The position numbers and the translations under genes are program-made. Source: Kluyvera sp047971185 (GTDB lineage: Bacteria; Pseudomonadota; Gammaproteobacteria; Enterobacterales; Enterobacteriaceae). From it: a DNA stretch of 64,000 nucleotides. The notes below the pieces were generated by a model, which saw only the letters and a program-made list of their open reading frames with translations, was not told the DNA's origin and did no database searches. Shown one piece after another: positions 7,199 to 15,196 of this stretch; position 1 is the stretch's first letter; the number at the start of each line of letters is the position of its first letter. Where the stretch lies: contig NZ_JBKDZH010000055.1 in the NCBI RefSeq assembly GCF_047971185.1, forward strand, positions 1-64,000. The letters run 5' to 3'.

Positions 7199-8526
7199 GG
7201 TGCCTCCTTCTGCCCCAGATGACCTTCAAGCACTTCAAGCGTGCCAGTGCTCACCGCTGATTGCAGACTGCGCAGACTCACCCTTGAAAAGCTGACGACC
7301 TGGTCAAGCAGGTCTCCGCCGTTCTTCACTGCAGGCTCTGTGCGGATAACTATCTGCTGTCCGGCATCTTCTGCAGGCGTTATATACAGGAGCACATTCC
7401 TGGCGCTATCCCACAACACCGCCTGAGGTTGAGCCATCAGCGCCGGCAATTGTTGTACATCGGTATCACTGAGTTTTGGATCTGCAGCGGAAACCGCATC
7501 AGACAGACTTTTTTCGGTGATGGCCAATAATCTGGCTGGCTCAGCCCCCGCTCGCGCTCTGACCATCGCGGCAACGGATTCTGACATAAAGCCCAGCGTC
7601 TGAACGGCATCACCGGCGCGGCCGCTGGCGAGGGTCCGTTTTGCCCATACTGAAAATGCCAGCTGGCGCTCGCGGCTGTTGTTGAGCGACTGGATAACCT
7701 GCTCACGCAGCTGCGGGTCACGGGTCTCGATAACCTTACGAATAAGCGTCTGGTCAGTGCCGAACGCCGCTGAACCTGGGTTATACGACCAGCCCACATC
7801 GGGCGTCATTTTCACGCGGCCGTTATCAAAGGTCGTGGACTCCGCCCTGAAGATTTCACCCGTGGTCTCATCAATGCCGGCGTCAACGTCATGGGTGTGC
7901 ACGAAAGATGCCCCGTAACTGACTTTCAGCCCCAGCGCTTTCATACGTTCAGCAGACAACGCCCTGACGCGGCAGCGGCAATTCCAGCCATTCGGTGGGT
8001 AGTGCGTCTTCCAGAACGGGTCATCATAGCGAAACACCAGCCCATTAAGCGCAGCATGCTCCGGGCGGGTTCGCCCGTCCATAACGGCCACATACTGCCA
8101 GAACGGGTAATCCTCAACGTTATTCATCATCTGCGCATAACGGCCGCTGTTATAAGCCGTGCGCATATTGACGTTGTAAATGGTCGCAAGACGGCGCGGG
8201 CTGCCCAGTTCGATTTCCTTAGCATTACCCTCGGTATCGACAATAATCTGCTTTCCCCACCATCCCAGCTTCTGCAGGCGGGGTGCCAGCGTCCGGGTAA
8301 ACTCCTGACGCGTGATACCGTCGTGGACAGCGCGATCAACCTCGTCACGAATGGTGTTCAGCACATCAAGCCGCACCGCTTTAGCGACGGTAAACGCGCG
8401 GGCATGCGCGTCCGTCAGTTGCTCATACCAGTTCCATGTGACGTTATGGCCCTTGGCTCTGAAGTAAGAGACCGCCTCTTTTGGGGGTAACCGTGCGGCG
8501 TATGCCAAATCAACTGCCTGTGCCAT
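7195..8526 (-). CDS. head morphogenesis protein (Mu gpF / SPP1 gp7 family)
   Basis: 443 residues from the ATG at 8526 (MAQAVDLAYAARLPPKEAVS). The core has the conserved SPP1 gp7-type motifs RTAYNSGRYAQM, WQYVAVMDGRTRPEHAALNG and the histidine/cysteine run THYPPNGWNCRCRVRALSAE. These minor capsid proteins enter the procapsid with the portal. An in-frame start nine codons further upstream exists, but 8526 follows a purine-rich run and overlaps the portal stop by 17 bases, so I prefer it. Order (portal, gpF, gpG) is as in Mu. Confidence 0.92.
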   Translation of the reverse strand: MAQAVDLAYAARLPPKEAVSYFRAKGHNVTWNWYEQLTDAHARAFTVAKAVRLDVLNTIRDEVDRAVHDGITRQEFTRTLAPRLQKLGWWGKQIIVDTEGNAKEIELGSPRRLATIYNVNMRTAYNSGRYAQMMNNVEDYPFWQYVAVMDGRTRPEHAALNGLVFRYDDPFWKTHYPPNGWNCRCRVRALSAERMKALGLKVSYGASFVHTHDVDAGIDETTGEIFRAESTTFDNGRVKMTPDVGWSYNPGSAAFGTDQTLIRKVIETRDPQLREQVIQSLNNSRERQLAFSVWAKRTLASGRAGDAVQTLGFMSESVAAMVRARAGAEPARLLAITEKSLSDAVSAADPKLSDTDVQQLPALMAQPQAVLWDSARNVLLYITPAEDAGQQIVIRTEPAVKNGGDLLDQVVSFSRVSLRSLQSAVSTGTLEVLEGHLGQKEAP

Positions 8527-10054
8527 CGATGCGCCCCCACAGATCAGCGACAAAGATAGCGCGGGTCAGGAGGTCGATAAGCGCTGCATCATCCAGTTCG
8601 GGATAGAGCGTCGCCGCATCCTGCATCGCCGATTCAGGGCCGTTTTTAATAATGCTGGCAATAACGGGCTTTAAAAGCGGATCAATGGCCTGTTTAAACG
8701 CCTCCGGCGTCGCCGCCGCGCCCATATCGTCAATATCATCAGTCTGCTTCAGGTCTGTCGCACTCAGACTGGCCTGACCGTTTACCGCTGGCAGACCTTC
8801 AGCCACTGGCGCGGCACGGAATACCTGCTCGTCACCGTTCGGCTGCGGGATATTCAGTTTTTCCTGAATCCATGACACCGGCACCGGCATGCCTGCCGCC
8901 AGTTTCGGAATGGCATCCGCAAACATTGAGAGGTCTTCGTATTCCCCGGAATCAAACACAATACCCGGCAAACGGCACGGGTCGAGGGTGGTTCGGCTGT
9001 TGACTGCCAGTAACGGATAAATCAGGTCACGGTTGACAGAGCGACGCAGTTGCCGCAGGTCGGCATTACGGATCTCTTTACGGACTTCGTTATGGACTTC
9101 CCCCAGAGAACGAGCTCCTTTGTCACCGGCTTCCGTGGTCAGCGTTCCCCCCAGAATAGCTTTTGACATGGAGCGTTCAGCCCAGCTGATTTGCGCCTGG
9201 AACGGGTCTGCCTGGCCATCGGCCGCACTCTGGAACTCCAGCGCCATCCCCATCGGGATAATACCGCCAGCACGACGCCCGATATCCATAACTGCCTGCA
9301 TCAGAGTGGATTTCTCTCGGGAGGTTGCGCCGGTTGGGTACTTGCCCACGCGCATCGGCAGACCGTAAATCTCCAGAAACTCAGCAAAATCACGCACCGA
9401 ATAGTTTTTGAAGATAAACGGCCAGACCAGCGTACGGACCAGACCCAGCGTGCCGGCATACCCTGAGCGGGACTTTGCCTGATGACGGAACCAGCCAAAC
9501 GGCTGAAGTTCAACACCGTCGGCGCTGCCATCGCGCAGCCTGAGCTGATTCAGATTGCTTTCTGGCGTACAGAACAACGCAGGATCACGCCAGTGAAGCG
9601 CAACGGGTACGCGCTGCTTACCCAGCCAGCCCCATTCGATCTCCTGCATGCTGTAGCCCTTGAGGATGGCGTCGCCGGCATCAAAAATGCCGTCCTCAAA
9701 CCAGGCAGCGTCCTGCAACATCTCATCGAGCATGGCCGCATCTTTCTTTTCCTGCGGAGTGGCGTCTTTCGGTGGCTGAATGCTCCAGGGTAAAGACTGA
9801 ATGGCCAGCCGGCGCTTTGACAGCTCGGAAAACAGATGCGTGTCCTTTTCTTCCATATCAAAGGCGAGGTCAGCCTGAGCCGCCAGGTCTCCGCGTTCGG
9901 CGTCACGCAGAACAATGGCGGCACGGTTTGGCGTTATACCACTGGACGGGTGCTCCTGGGTACGCTTTGCCATCATCACCAGTGATTCCTGCGCCGTCTG
10001 CAAATCAGGATCAAAATCGAAGGGATTGCCCGTTAAATCCAGAATACGGCCCAT
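8510..10054 (-). CDS. portal protein (Mu gp29-like, DUF935)
   Basis: 514 residues from the ATG at 10054, which overlaps the terminase stop as TAATG; GAGG lies nine bases before it. The family text GYSMQEIEWGWLGKQRVPVA, FLEIYGLPMRVGKYPTGATS and SKAILGGTLTTEAGDKGARS identifies the Mu gp29 (DUF935) portal, which forms the dodecameric ring at the DNA-entry vertex and docks the packaging motor. An ATG three codons upstream (10063) is an alternative start. Confidence 0.93.
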   Translation of the reverse strand: MGRILDLTGNPFDFDPDLQTAQESLVMMAKRTQEHPSSGITPNRAAIVLRDAERGDLAAQADLAFDMEEKDTHLFSELSKRRLAIQSLPWSIQPPKDATPQEKKDAAMLDEMLQDAAWFEDGIFDAGDAILKGYSMQEIEWGWLGKQRVPVALHWRDPALFCTPESNLNQLRLRDGSADGVELQPFGWFRHQAKSRSGYAGTLGLVRTLVWPFIFKNYSVRDFAEFLEIYGLPMRVGKYPTGATSREKSTLMQAVMDIGRRAGGIIPMGMALEFQSAADGQADPFQAQISWAERSMSKAILGGTLTTEAGDKGARSLGEVHNEVRKEIRNADLRQLRRSVNRDLIYPLLAVNSRTTLDPCRLPGIVFDSGEYEDLSMFADAIPKLAAGMPVPVSWIQEKLNIPQPNGDEQVFRAAPVAEGLPAVNGQASLSATDLKQTDDIDDMGAAATPEAFKQAIDPLLKPVIASIIKNGPESAMQDAATLYPELDDAALIDLLTRAIFVADLWGRIDGTGS

Positions 10055-11718
10055 TACCAGCATCCTCTTTCAAATTCGTGGTAGTCATCATGGGTTTCAT
10101 CATCGTGCGCATCTTCCCGGCGCTTACCGGGCAACGCCTGCACGCTGTCTTCGTCGATGACAAAACCATTCATATAAGAAGCGCGTACCGCCATCGCCAG
10201 CGCTACCGCAAAGTCACCGTGACGTTTGCCACCGGTGCCACTGGCATTGGCGTCTTTGGTTCTGCCCTTATCAATCTGGGGAACGCCGTTAACGACCTTG
10301 ATATTGAGCAGGTCATCCAGCGTTGTCTGGTGACGGGCGATAGTCAGGTTCTGCGCCTCAAATTCACCTTTTAGCTTTGGCATCCATTCCTGATACCAGG
10401 CTGCTGACAGGTGCACGCTGTCAATCATCTCCGGGCCATACACCAGACGCGCAGCCTCAGCGAGATACCCACCATTACCCGTGGCATCAAAAGCGGCGCC
10501 AATAAAGCGAGGTAAACGCGCCAGGATAAACAGCATGATCTGACGCTGCTGGTCGTAGGTGACGTTCTTCAGCTCGACGCGGAAGCATTCACGCTTATAC
10601 AGATCGGCGGTGATTTCCAGCGGGACAAAAACGGTCAGGTCGCCATTACGCGCAAAGTCTTCACCAAAGGCGTGCTTATGCTGAACGTTGAGCGCTGCCA
10701 GTAATGGGGCCAGCTCTTTCTCGCACCACGTTGAAACTTCCGCTTCCCGCAGTTCTGGCGACCAGGATTCAAAATCGTCAGGAGCCTCAAAACGCAGGAT
10801 CGGAATATCACGCTCCGGCGTCATCGCCGCTTCAATCAGTACGCGGGAAAGGTAAGCACCGCCGGACTTTTTCGGCACGCAGCCGTATTCCTCGTCGGCG
10901 CTCTCTTTGTTAGGGGCATTGCGGTAAAGGTCATCACGCCATTTTTTCTCTTTTTCTGCGGACCACTCCTGACCCGTGACGTAGCAGATACGGCGATACA
11001 GACCATCACTGATCGCGTCATCCAGGGTAATACGATGAACGGAATAATCTTTCCGACCCTCTCGCGCGTCCTGAATGTACTGGTTAAACAGATTATCAAC
11101 GCCGTTATGCGTGGAGATGATGCGTACACGAGCGCCCCACATGGTCAGTGCAAATGCCGCTTTCAGCAGCTCATCAAGCGACTCATGGAATGCAGCCTCA
11201 TCGATGATCACATCCCCCTGAAGGCCACGAAGGTTAGAGGGTCTGGAGGAAAGCGCCTGGATCTTAAAATTGCTGTTCGGGAAGCGAATCATGTACGTCA
11301 GAATTTCTTCGTTCTTATCGCTGTCCCAGAAGGTTTGCTCATAGACGTCGGCTTTCGCCAGTTGGTTGAAAGCGCGGGCAAACAGCGCACAGGCGGCAAT
11401 GTACTCCAGCGCCATCTCCTGGCGGGAACCGACATAAAAGACATTGCGGCCACCGCGTTTACGTGGCTTGGCGGCTGTCATGACGTTACGGCCAGCCTCT
11501 GCCCAGGTCAGACCGGTACGGCGGGATTTTTCAGCGATACAAATCTGGCTGTCATCGCTGAACCACCGGGCCTGATAGGGAAGGAAAACGGCTTCGCTCG
11601 CCGGATTAAGACTGCCTGCATCCGTCACAATATCCACGCCAAGCTTGCTGGCCTCCTCCTGGAGGTCAATCTGGCGCGGTTCACTGAGTGGTGTGATTTT
11701 TTTACCTGGAGCGGCCAT
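10054..11718 (-). CDS. terminase large subunit (Mu gp28-like)
   Basis: 554 residues. The ATPase half has a Walker-A-like segment AEKSRRTGLTWAEAGRN (about residues 62-78) and a Walker B QGDVIIDEAAFHE (about 167-179). The nuclease half contains FIGAAFDATGNGGYLAEAAR (about 415-434), with the RNase-H-fold aspartate. It packages phage DNA into heads and makes the cuts in flanking host DNA, as in Mu. It is followed by the portal with overlapping stop/start and preceded two bases away by the small terminase gene. Confidence 0.93.
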   Translation of the reverse strand: MAAPGKKITPLSEPRQIDLQEEASKLGVDIVTDAGSLNPASEAVFLPYQARWFSDDSQICIAEKSRRTGLTWAEAGRNVMTAAKPRKRGGRNVFYVGSRQEMALEYIAACALFARAFNQLAKADVYEQTFWDSDKNEEILTYMIRFPNSNFKIQALSSRPSNLRGLQGDVIIDEAAFHESLDELLKAAFALTMWGARVRIISTHNGVDNLFNQYIQDAREGRKDYSVHRITLDDAISDGLYRRICYVTGQEWSAEKEKKWRDDLYRNAPNKESADEEYGCVPKKSGGAYLSRVLIEAAMTPERDIPILRFEAPDDFESWSPELREAEVSTWCEKELAPLLAALNVQHKHAFGEDFARNGDLTVFVPLEITADLYKRECFRVELKNVTYDQQRQIMLFILARLPRFIGAAFDATGNGGYLAEAARLVYGPEMIDSVHLSAAWYQEWMPKLKGEFEAQNLTIARHQTTLDDLLNIKVVNGVPQIDKGRTKDANASGTGGKRHGDFAVALAMAVRASYMNGFVIDEDSVQALPGKRREDAHDDETHDDYHEFERGCW

Positions 11719-11719
11719 A

Positions 11720-12301
11720 TTACGCTTTCCCCAGCAGCACGTTTTTAATGCGCTGTTCCAGTTCTTCGCTCATCCCGTCCTGGCCGCGTAATTCTTCACT
11801 GACGGCGTTCGCGGCCTCTTCAGCAAACGCCAGACGAATCTCTTTCTCACGCTTATGGCTGGACATGGCAGTTGATTCCAGGCGCTGAGCCGCAAGCATG
11901 GCATTTTTGAGCATGTCGATATCGACTTCTGCTTCTGGATCTTCAATCTGGCGCATCAGTGCTTTAAAGAGCTGACTTCTGGCCATCTCCAGTATGAGCT
12001 TGGTCGTTTCACCCATAGGCTTATCACCGAGTTGACTGGTGAGCGCCTGAGTCATTTCACGCATTTGACGCAGGTTATGACCAACCTGCTCGACACTGGT
12101 GGCATAGCGGTTCAGCCCGGAACGGGACAGACGCATGTCTTCGGGCAAACCCGCATCATCAATCAGCGCATTAATTTCTTCGAGGATCTGAGCCTGGGGA
12201 ATCGCTTTATCCCGTAGCATCTCATGCAGGGTTTTACGCACATCCTCTGGCAACAAATCAACTTTCGATGCGCGGCCACGTGTCGGTTTAATCGGTTCCA
12301 T
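11720..12301 (-). CDS. terminase small subunit candidate (Mu gp27-like, DUF3486)
   Basis: 193 residues, MEPIKPTRGRASKVDLLPED. The N-terminal 70 residues look like a DNA-binding helix bundle (VRKTLHEMLRDKAIPQAQIL, LSRSGLNRYATSVEQVG), the rest is helical and charged. DUF3486/gp27 precedes the large terminase in Mu-like phages and is taken to be the DNA-recognising small subunit. It ends two bases before the large-subunit gene. Confidence 0.87.
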   Translation of the reverse strand: MEPIKPTRGRASKVDLLPEDVRKTLHEMLRDKAIPQAQILEEINALIDDAGLPEDMRLSRSGLNRYATSVEQVGHNLRQMREMTQALTSQLGDKPMGETTKLILEMARSQLFKALMRQIEDPEAEVDIDMLKNAMLAAQRLESTAMSSHKREKEIRLAFAEEAANAVSEELRGQDGMSEELEQRIKNVLLGKA

Positions 12302-12309
12302 AACTGACC

Positions 12310-12597
12310 TCAGCGGGCGCGTGGTTTTTTAACACCCGATACACGGGAACGACCTTCAGCCACATCCTGACCCCGGCCGGTAATGGTGACGACGTAAAAG
12401 CCACGCAGGTCCTCAACCGCAACCAGACCCTGCTCCTGCAACCAGTCAATCTGCGTGCGAACGAGATCGCGAGAGACATTGTGGCCATAGGCATCAAGGC
12501 AATCATTCAGGATGCTTTCGTTAGCTTCGTTATTGCAGTCCATCAGGCTACGGAGGATCACCAGCCTTTGGTCTTCGGTCAGAATATCGTTAATCAT
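12310..12597 (-). CDS. Mu gp26-like winged-helix protein
   Basis: 95 residues, MINDILTEDQRLVILRSLMD. The pattern EANESILNDCLDAYGHNVSR, DLVRTQIDWLQEQGLVAVED, then a beta wing GFYVVTITGRGQDVAEG reads as a winged helix-turn-helix, ending in a basic tail. Mu gp26 has the same length, fold type and place, between gp25 and gp27. The role in Mu is not established to my knowledge; DNA binding is inferred from the fold. Confidence 0.82.
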   Translation of the reverse strand: MINDILTEDQRLVILRSLMDCNNEANESILNDCLDAYGHNVSRDLVRTQIDWLQEQGLVAVEDLRGFYVVTITGRGQDVAEGRSRVSGVKKPRAR

Positions 12598-12884
12598 CAG
12601 TTGCTCCGGTTCACAGCATTTTCCAGTAACAGTTCAATCTGGTGGGTCATAGACTGCACGCGTTGGCCGATGACCTTCATATCACCCGCCATTTCAGTCA
12701 TGCGCAGACGCATTTCCTGCATGTCTTCAACGCCAGGCATGTTGGCGTATTTGGTTTCCATTTCGGTGAGGCGGTTCTCCAGCTTCTCCACGCGTTCGGT
12801 GCTGGCGAACGTGCGCCGCATCGCCCAGACAATGCCGCCAAATGCCACCGGTACCAGGTAAGGCCAAAATTGAAAAAGGTCCAC
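12597..12884 (-). CDS. membrane-anchored coiled-coil protein (Mu gp25-like, DUF2730)
   Basis: 95 residues from a GTG at 12884 that has GGGAG seven bases upstream; longer starts lack a ribosome-binding site. One transmembrane segment near the N-terminus (FWPYLVPVAFGGIVWAM) is followed by a coiled coil (ERVEKLENRLTEMETKYANM onward). This is DUF2730, Mu gp25. The place just after the lysis genes suggests a membrane role in lysis or packaging, but no function is assigned. Confidence 0.84.
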   Translation of the reverse strand: MDLFQFWPYLVPVAFGGIVWAMRRTFASTERVEKLENRLTEMETKYANMPGVEDMQEMRLRMTEMAGDMKVIGQRVQSMTHQIELLLENAVNRSN

Positions 12885-12886
12885 GA

Positions 12887-13084
12887 TTAACTCCCTGAAT
12901 AACAAAACTGGCATTGCGGCTCATACAGGTCTGTCAGCTCAACAACACCCAGTCGGCGGCGACATAAGACACAAATACGGTCAGGCTCAGGGCGCTGGAT
13001 TTGTGGTCCAGGCCAGCTGCAGCCTTGTTGCTGCCAAAGTTCCCGCAGAAACTCTTCAGCCTCCTGAAGCAGGTCGGCGTCCAT
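12887..13084 (-). CDS. small zinc-finger protein (TraR/DksA-like Cys4)
   Basis: 65 residues from the ATG at 13084 (MDADLLQEAEEFLRELWQQQ). An N-terminal helix is followed by CVLCRR and, 18 residues later, CQFC: two CxxC pairs that would bind one zinc, as in the phage TraR/C4-type family, which bind RNA polymerase in DksA fashion or are structural. It overlaps the end of Rz1. Which of these roles applies cannot be told from sequence. Confidence 0.75.
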   Translation of the reverse strand: MDADLLQEAEEFLRELWQQQGCSWPGPQIQRPEPDRICVLCRRRLGVVELTDLYEPQCQFCYSGS

Positions 13085-13382
13085 AAATTTCAATCCTTTT
13101 TAAATCCTGCTGGCGGGCATCGTTCTTATCGCGATTGCACTGGCCAAGTGCGGTTAATAGCGTGGCATTCCAGACCACTGATGCACCGTATGTGAACGGT
13201 GCGGGGCGCACTGGCACAGGCGTTTCCGCCAGCAGTTCTGCATCAATAGGCAGCGGGGTCACCACTACCGGAACGGGCGCGGTTCTCGACCCGCTGCAAC
13301 CACTCAACAGCAGCAGCAGGCACATCGCGCTTAGCGCATTCGTCTTTCTCAAGGATGAGGGTGATCTGGTTCTGAGCTTCAT
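13056..13382 (-). CDS. outer-membrane spanin lipoprotein (Rz1-type)
   Basis: 108 residues from the ATG at 13382. A basic N-terminus and hydrophobic stretch lead to the lipobox LLLLLSGC, with lipidation expected at that Cys, followed by a Pro-rich region (APVPVVVTPLPIDAELLAET), the classic Rz1 pattern. It starts inside the Rz gene in another frame and runs past its end, as spanin genes usually do. Together with Rz it would fuse inner and outer membranes in the last lysis step. Confidence 0.85.
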   Translation of the reverse strand: MKLRTRSPSSLRKTNALSAMCLLLLLSGCSGSRTAPVPVVVTPLPIDAELLAETPVPVRPAPFTYGASVVWNATLLTALGQCNRDKNDARQQDLKRIEIYGRRPASGG

Positions 13383-13629
13383 CGCGCAGCCTCTCGTCTT
13401 CGCGCCGTGCTGCGGCATTGGCCGCGCGGATGGCGCTGAATATCTGGATGGTTTGCTCCTGGCCGTGTAGCAGCCATTCTGCTGTGTTTCTGGCTTGCGT
13501 CTGGGTCTGCAGGTCCCGGCGTAACTGGACGTTATCACTGTGCGTTCTCTCAGCCTTTACCCAGACCACACCCACGGTGACCAGGAGTGCAACCGCGCCG
13601 GCAGCAATAAGACGATCAGCGAAGGTCAT
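13243..13629 (-). CDS. inner-membrane spanin (Rz-type)
   Basis: 128 residues from the ATG at 13629 (MTFADRLIAAGAVALLVTVG). One N-terminal membrane anchor, then a long helical periplasmic domain rich in Gln/Arg/Ala (ERTHSDNVQLRRDLQTQTQA). It overlaps the lysozyme stop by 14 bases and contains the Rz1 start in a different frame. It forms the inner half of the spanin complex. Confidence 0.85.
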   Translation of the reverse strand: MTFADRLIAAGAVALLVTVGVVWVKAERTHSDNVQLRRDLQTQTQARNTAEWLLHGQEQTIQIFSAIRAANAAARREDERLRDEAQNQITLILEKDECAKRDVPAAAVEWLQRVENRARSGSGDPAAY

Positions 13630-14119
13630 CAACACCTCCGACTGACCAGATGGCCATCTCAACTTCACGGCGCGTCATCAGTCCTTTCCACGGTTTGCCG
13701 GCGGCAAAGACCCAGCGACGCATCTGGTCGCGAGCACCTTCGAAATCACCAGCATTCAACTTTTTGAGGAGGGTCGAACGGGCAAATGCCCCGGTGCCGG
13801 TATTGAAAACAAAGGTCTCAAGCGCAGTACGCTGAAAATCGGTTAAAGGGACTTTTACCAGCCGTTTAATGACTGCCCGAACAGGCTTTAAATCGCTGTC
13901 CAGTAGCGCCATGCATTCATCATGGGTGTAGGTGCGCATCTGGATATCAGCGCCAGTATGGCCAACACATACGGTCAGGATGCCGGCAATGTCGCGGTAC
14001 GGGGTATATTCGATCCCCTCGACGTGGATAAGGGTCTCGCGGGTCATTTCGTGATAACCGCCACCGGCGATAGCAATCGCCAGCAATGACGCTTTCAGAC
14101 TACGGGGTATTTGGGGCAT
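13616..14119 (-). CDS. SAR endolysin, GH24 lysozyme (Mu Lys-like)
   Basis: 167 residues from the ATG at 14119; an ATG nine codons upstream has a weaker site. The weakly hydrophobic Ala/Gly-rich segment SLLAIAIAGGGY is a signal-anchor-release sequence. The catalytic triad of GH24 follows: E in HVEGIEY, D in TPYRD nine residues on, and T in GILTVCVGHT six residues later. Such enzymes are exported by Sec, held inactive in the membrane and released when it depolarises. The gene is first after a candidate late promoter and overlaps Rz. Confidence 0.9.
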   Translation of the reverse strand: MPQIPRSLKASLLAIAIAGGGYHEMTRETLIHVEGIEYTPYRDIAGILTVCVGHTGADIQMRTYTHDECMALLDSDLKPVRAVIKRLVKVPLTDFQRTALETFVFNTGTGAFARSTLLKKLNAGDFEGARDQMRRWVFAAGKPWKGLMTRREVEMAIWSVGGVDDLR

Positions 14120-14176
14120 CAGCTTATCCGGTGAGTGGATCTGCATCCGAGGATAAGAAAAAGCTGATTAGAGAGG

Positions 14177-14193
14177 TGATTCCGGTATCTGAG
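14177..14193 (-). promoter_or_regulatory. candidate activator-dependent late promoter Plys (second copy of the 17-mer)
   Basis: Exact second copy of TCAGATACCGGAATCAC, 58-74 bases upstream of the chosen lysozyme start. About 19 bases downstream lies TTATCC, in the place of a -10. It lies between the Mor/C activator gene and the lysis genes, as Plys does in Mu. Confidence 0.65.
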
Positions 14194-14234
14194 TACAACC
14201 CGCACTCTCGAGCGCAGTCGGTTGTTACAGATAA

Positions 14235-14654
14235 TTAGTGCGGGAATAAATCCGGTTGGCGACGACGGGTATGAAGCTTGCGCTGACGGGCGATGATATC
14301 GTAAATCTGTGTCTGAGATAAACGATGCTCGCGGCGCAGGTCTTCAAGGTTGCGGCCATCGAAACGGGAGAAGATGAGATCGTCCCGTAACGCTGTAACC
14401 AGCTTGTCCCCGGATGGCAGATAATACTGACGTCCGCCCATATAGTGGGACATGGCCAGCGCCAGTTTACGCGCCAGCAAGCGGCTGTCTTCAGCAATTC
14501 CGAGGCGCTTCAATTCTGCCTCCATCACATCGACAAGCGCAACCAGCATTTGTGGCCATTGGTGCTCAAGCTCACCGACAGGGATATTGTCGATATGGTC
14601 AAGCAACTGGTGGATGGCCGGGTCGTGTTCAAAAAGCTCCGACTGTTGTGACAT
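14235..14654 (-). CDS. Mor/C-family transcription activator of middle/late genes
   Basis: 139 residues, against 129 (Mor) and 140 (C) in Mu. An N-terminal dimerisation region (HLLDHIDN-type helices, residues 15-60) leads to GGRQYYLPSGDKLV and a C-terminal helix-turn-helix LEDLRREHRLSQTQIYDIIA followed by a basic tail. GAGGAGG sits just upstream of the ATG. Members bind promoters lacking a good -35 and recruit RNA polymerase. Position immediately before the lysis genes matches C; no second family member occurs in the early region, so this gene may do both jobs. Confidence 0.9.
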   Translation of the reverse strand: MSQQSELFEHDPAIHQLLDHIDNIPVGELEHQWPQMLVALVDVMEAELKRLGIAEDSRLLARKLALAMSHYMGGRQYYLPSGDKLVTALRDDLIFSRFDGRNLEDLRREHRLSQTQIYDIIARQRKLHTRRRQPDLFPH

Positions 14655-14684
14655 AAACCCTCCTCAAGGTAAGTGCAACCTCAG

Positions 14685-14715
14685 TATACAAAAAATCCCG
14701 CACGTTGGCGGGATT
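14685..14715 (-). terminator. intrinsic terminator after the exported-protein gene
   Basis: On the minus strand AATCCCGC-CAACGT-GCGGGATT forms an eight-base-pair stem followed by TTTTTTG. It ends the transcript of the exported-protein gene and separates the early region from the activator gene, which therefore needs its own promoter (a TATACT lies just downstream). Confidence 0.8.
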
Positions 14716-14725
14716 GTTGATGACA

Positions 14726-15157
14726 TCAGCTGTCACGTTTGCATGGGTGAAGCTTGAAGAATTTTATATCGTCATGGAGATATAATTTTTTCCCCGATTT
14801 ATCGACTATAAAAAACTTTATGACTGCCGGGTTACGCATTGAAGCAAAGGTATACGAAGTTCCATGCACAGAAATTTCCTTGTCATTCTCTGGTGACGGC
14901 GGTTCTGACTGCACATAGGTATCACCATCATCAAGATTCTGCCAGGAAACCAGATCAACGCCCATATGAAGCTTGATACCGTTACATGTCCAGAAACCAG
15001 ACGCTGGGTCTTTTTTCGCAGGAGCCTCGGATGGGCTTTCACCCATTTCCTGTAACTTGGCATCCACTAATTTATCCCAATCGTCATTGTTTGATTGAGT
15101 TGCGGCGTAAGAGGTTAAGCTAACCAGCGTCAAAGCTACTATCATGATTTTTTTCAT
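14726..15157 (-). CDS. exported protein of unknown function (candidate moron)
   Basis: 143 residues from the ATG at 15157 (AGGG seven bases upstream). A clear signal peptide MKKIMIVALTLVSLTSYA is followed by a cleavage site before ATQ. The mature protein (about 125 residues) has two cysteines, in FWTCNG and LHPCKRDS, able to form a disulfide. I do not recognise the family. It is more A/T-rich than its neighbours by eye, has its own terminator, and is inserted between gemA and the activator gene: the usual signs of a moron expressed from the prophage. Envelope modification or superinfection exclusion is a guess. Confidence 0.7.
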   Translation of the reverse strand: MKKIMIVALTLVSLTSYAATQSNNDDWDKLVDAKLQEMGESPSEAPAKKDPASGFWTCNGIKLHMGVDLVSWQNLDDGDTYVQSEPPSPENDKEISVHGTSYTFASMRNPAVIKFFIVDKSGKKLYLHDDIKFFKLHPCKRDS

Positions 15158-15196
15158 ATTCATTCCCTAAAATTAGTCCTAAACCTTATCATCATT

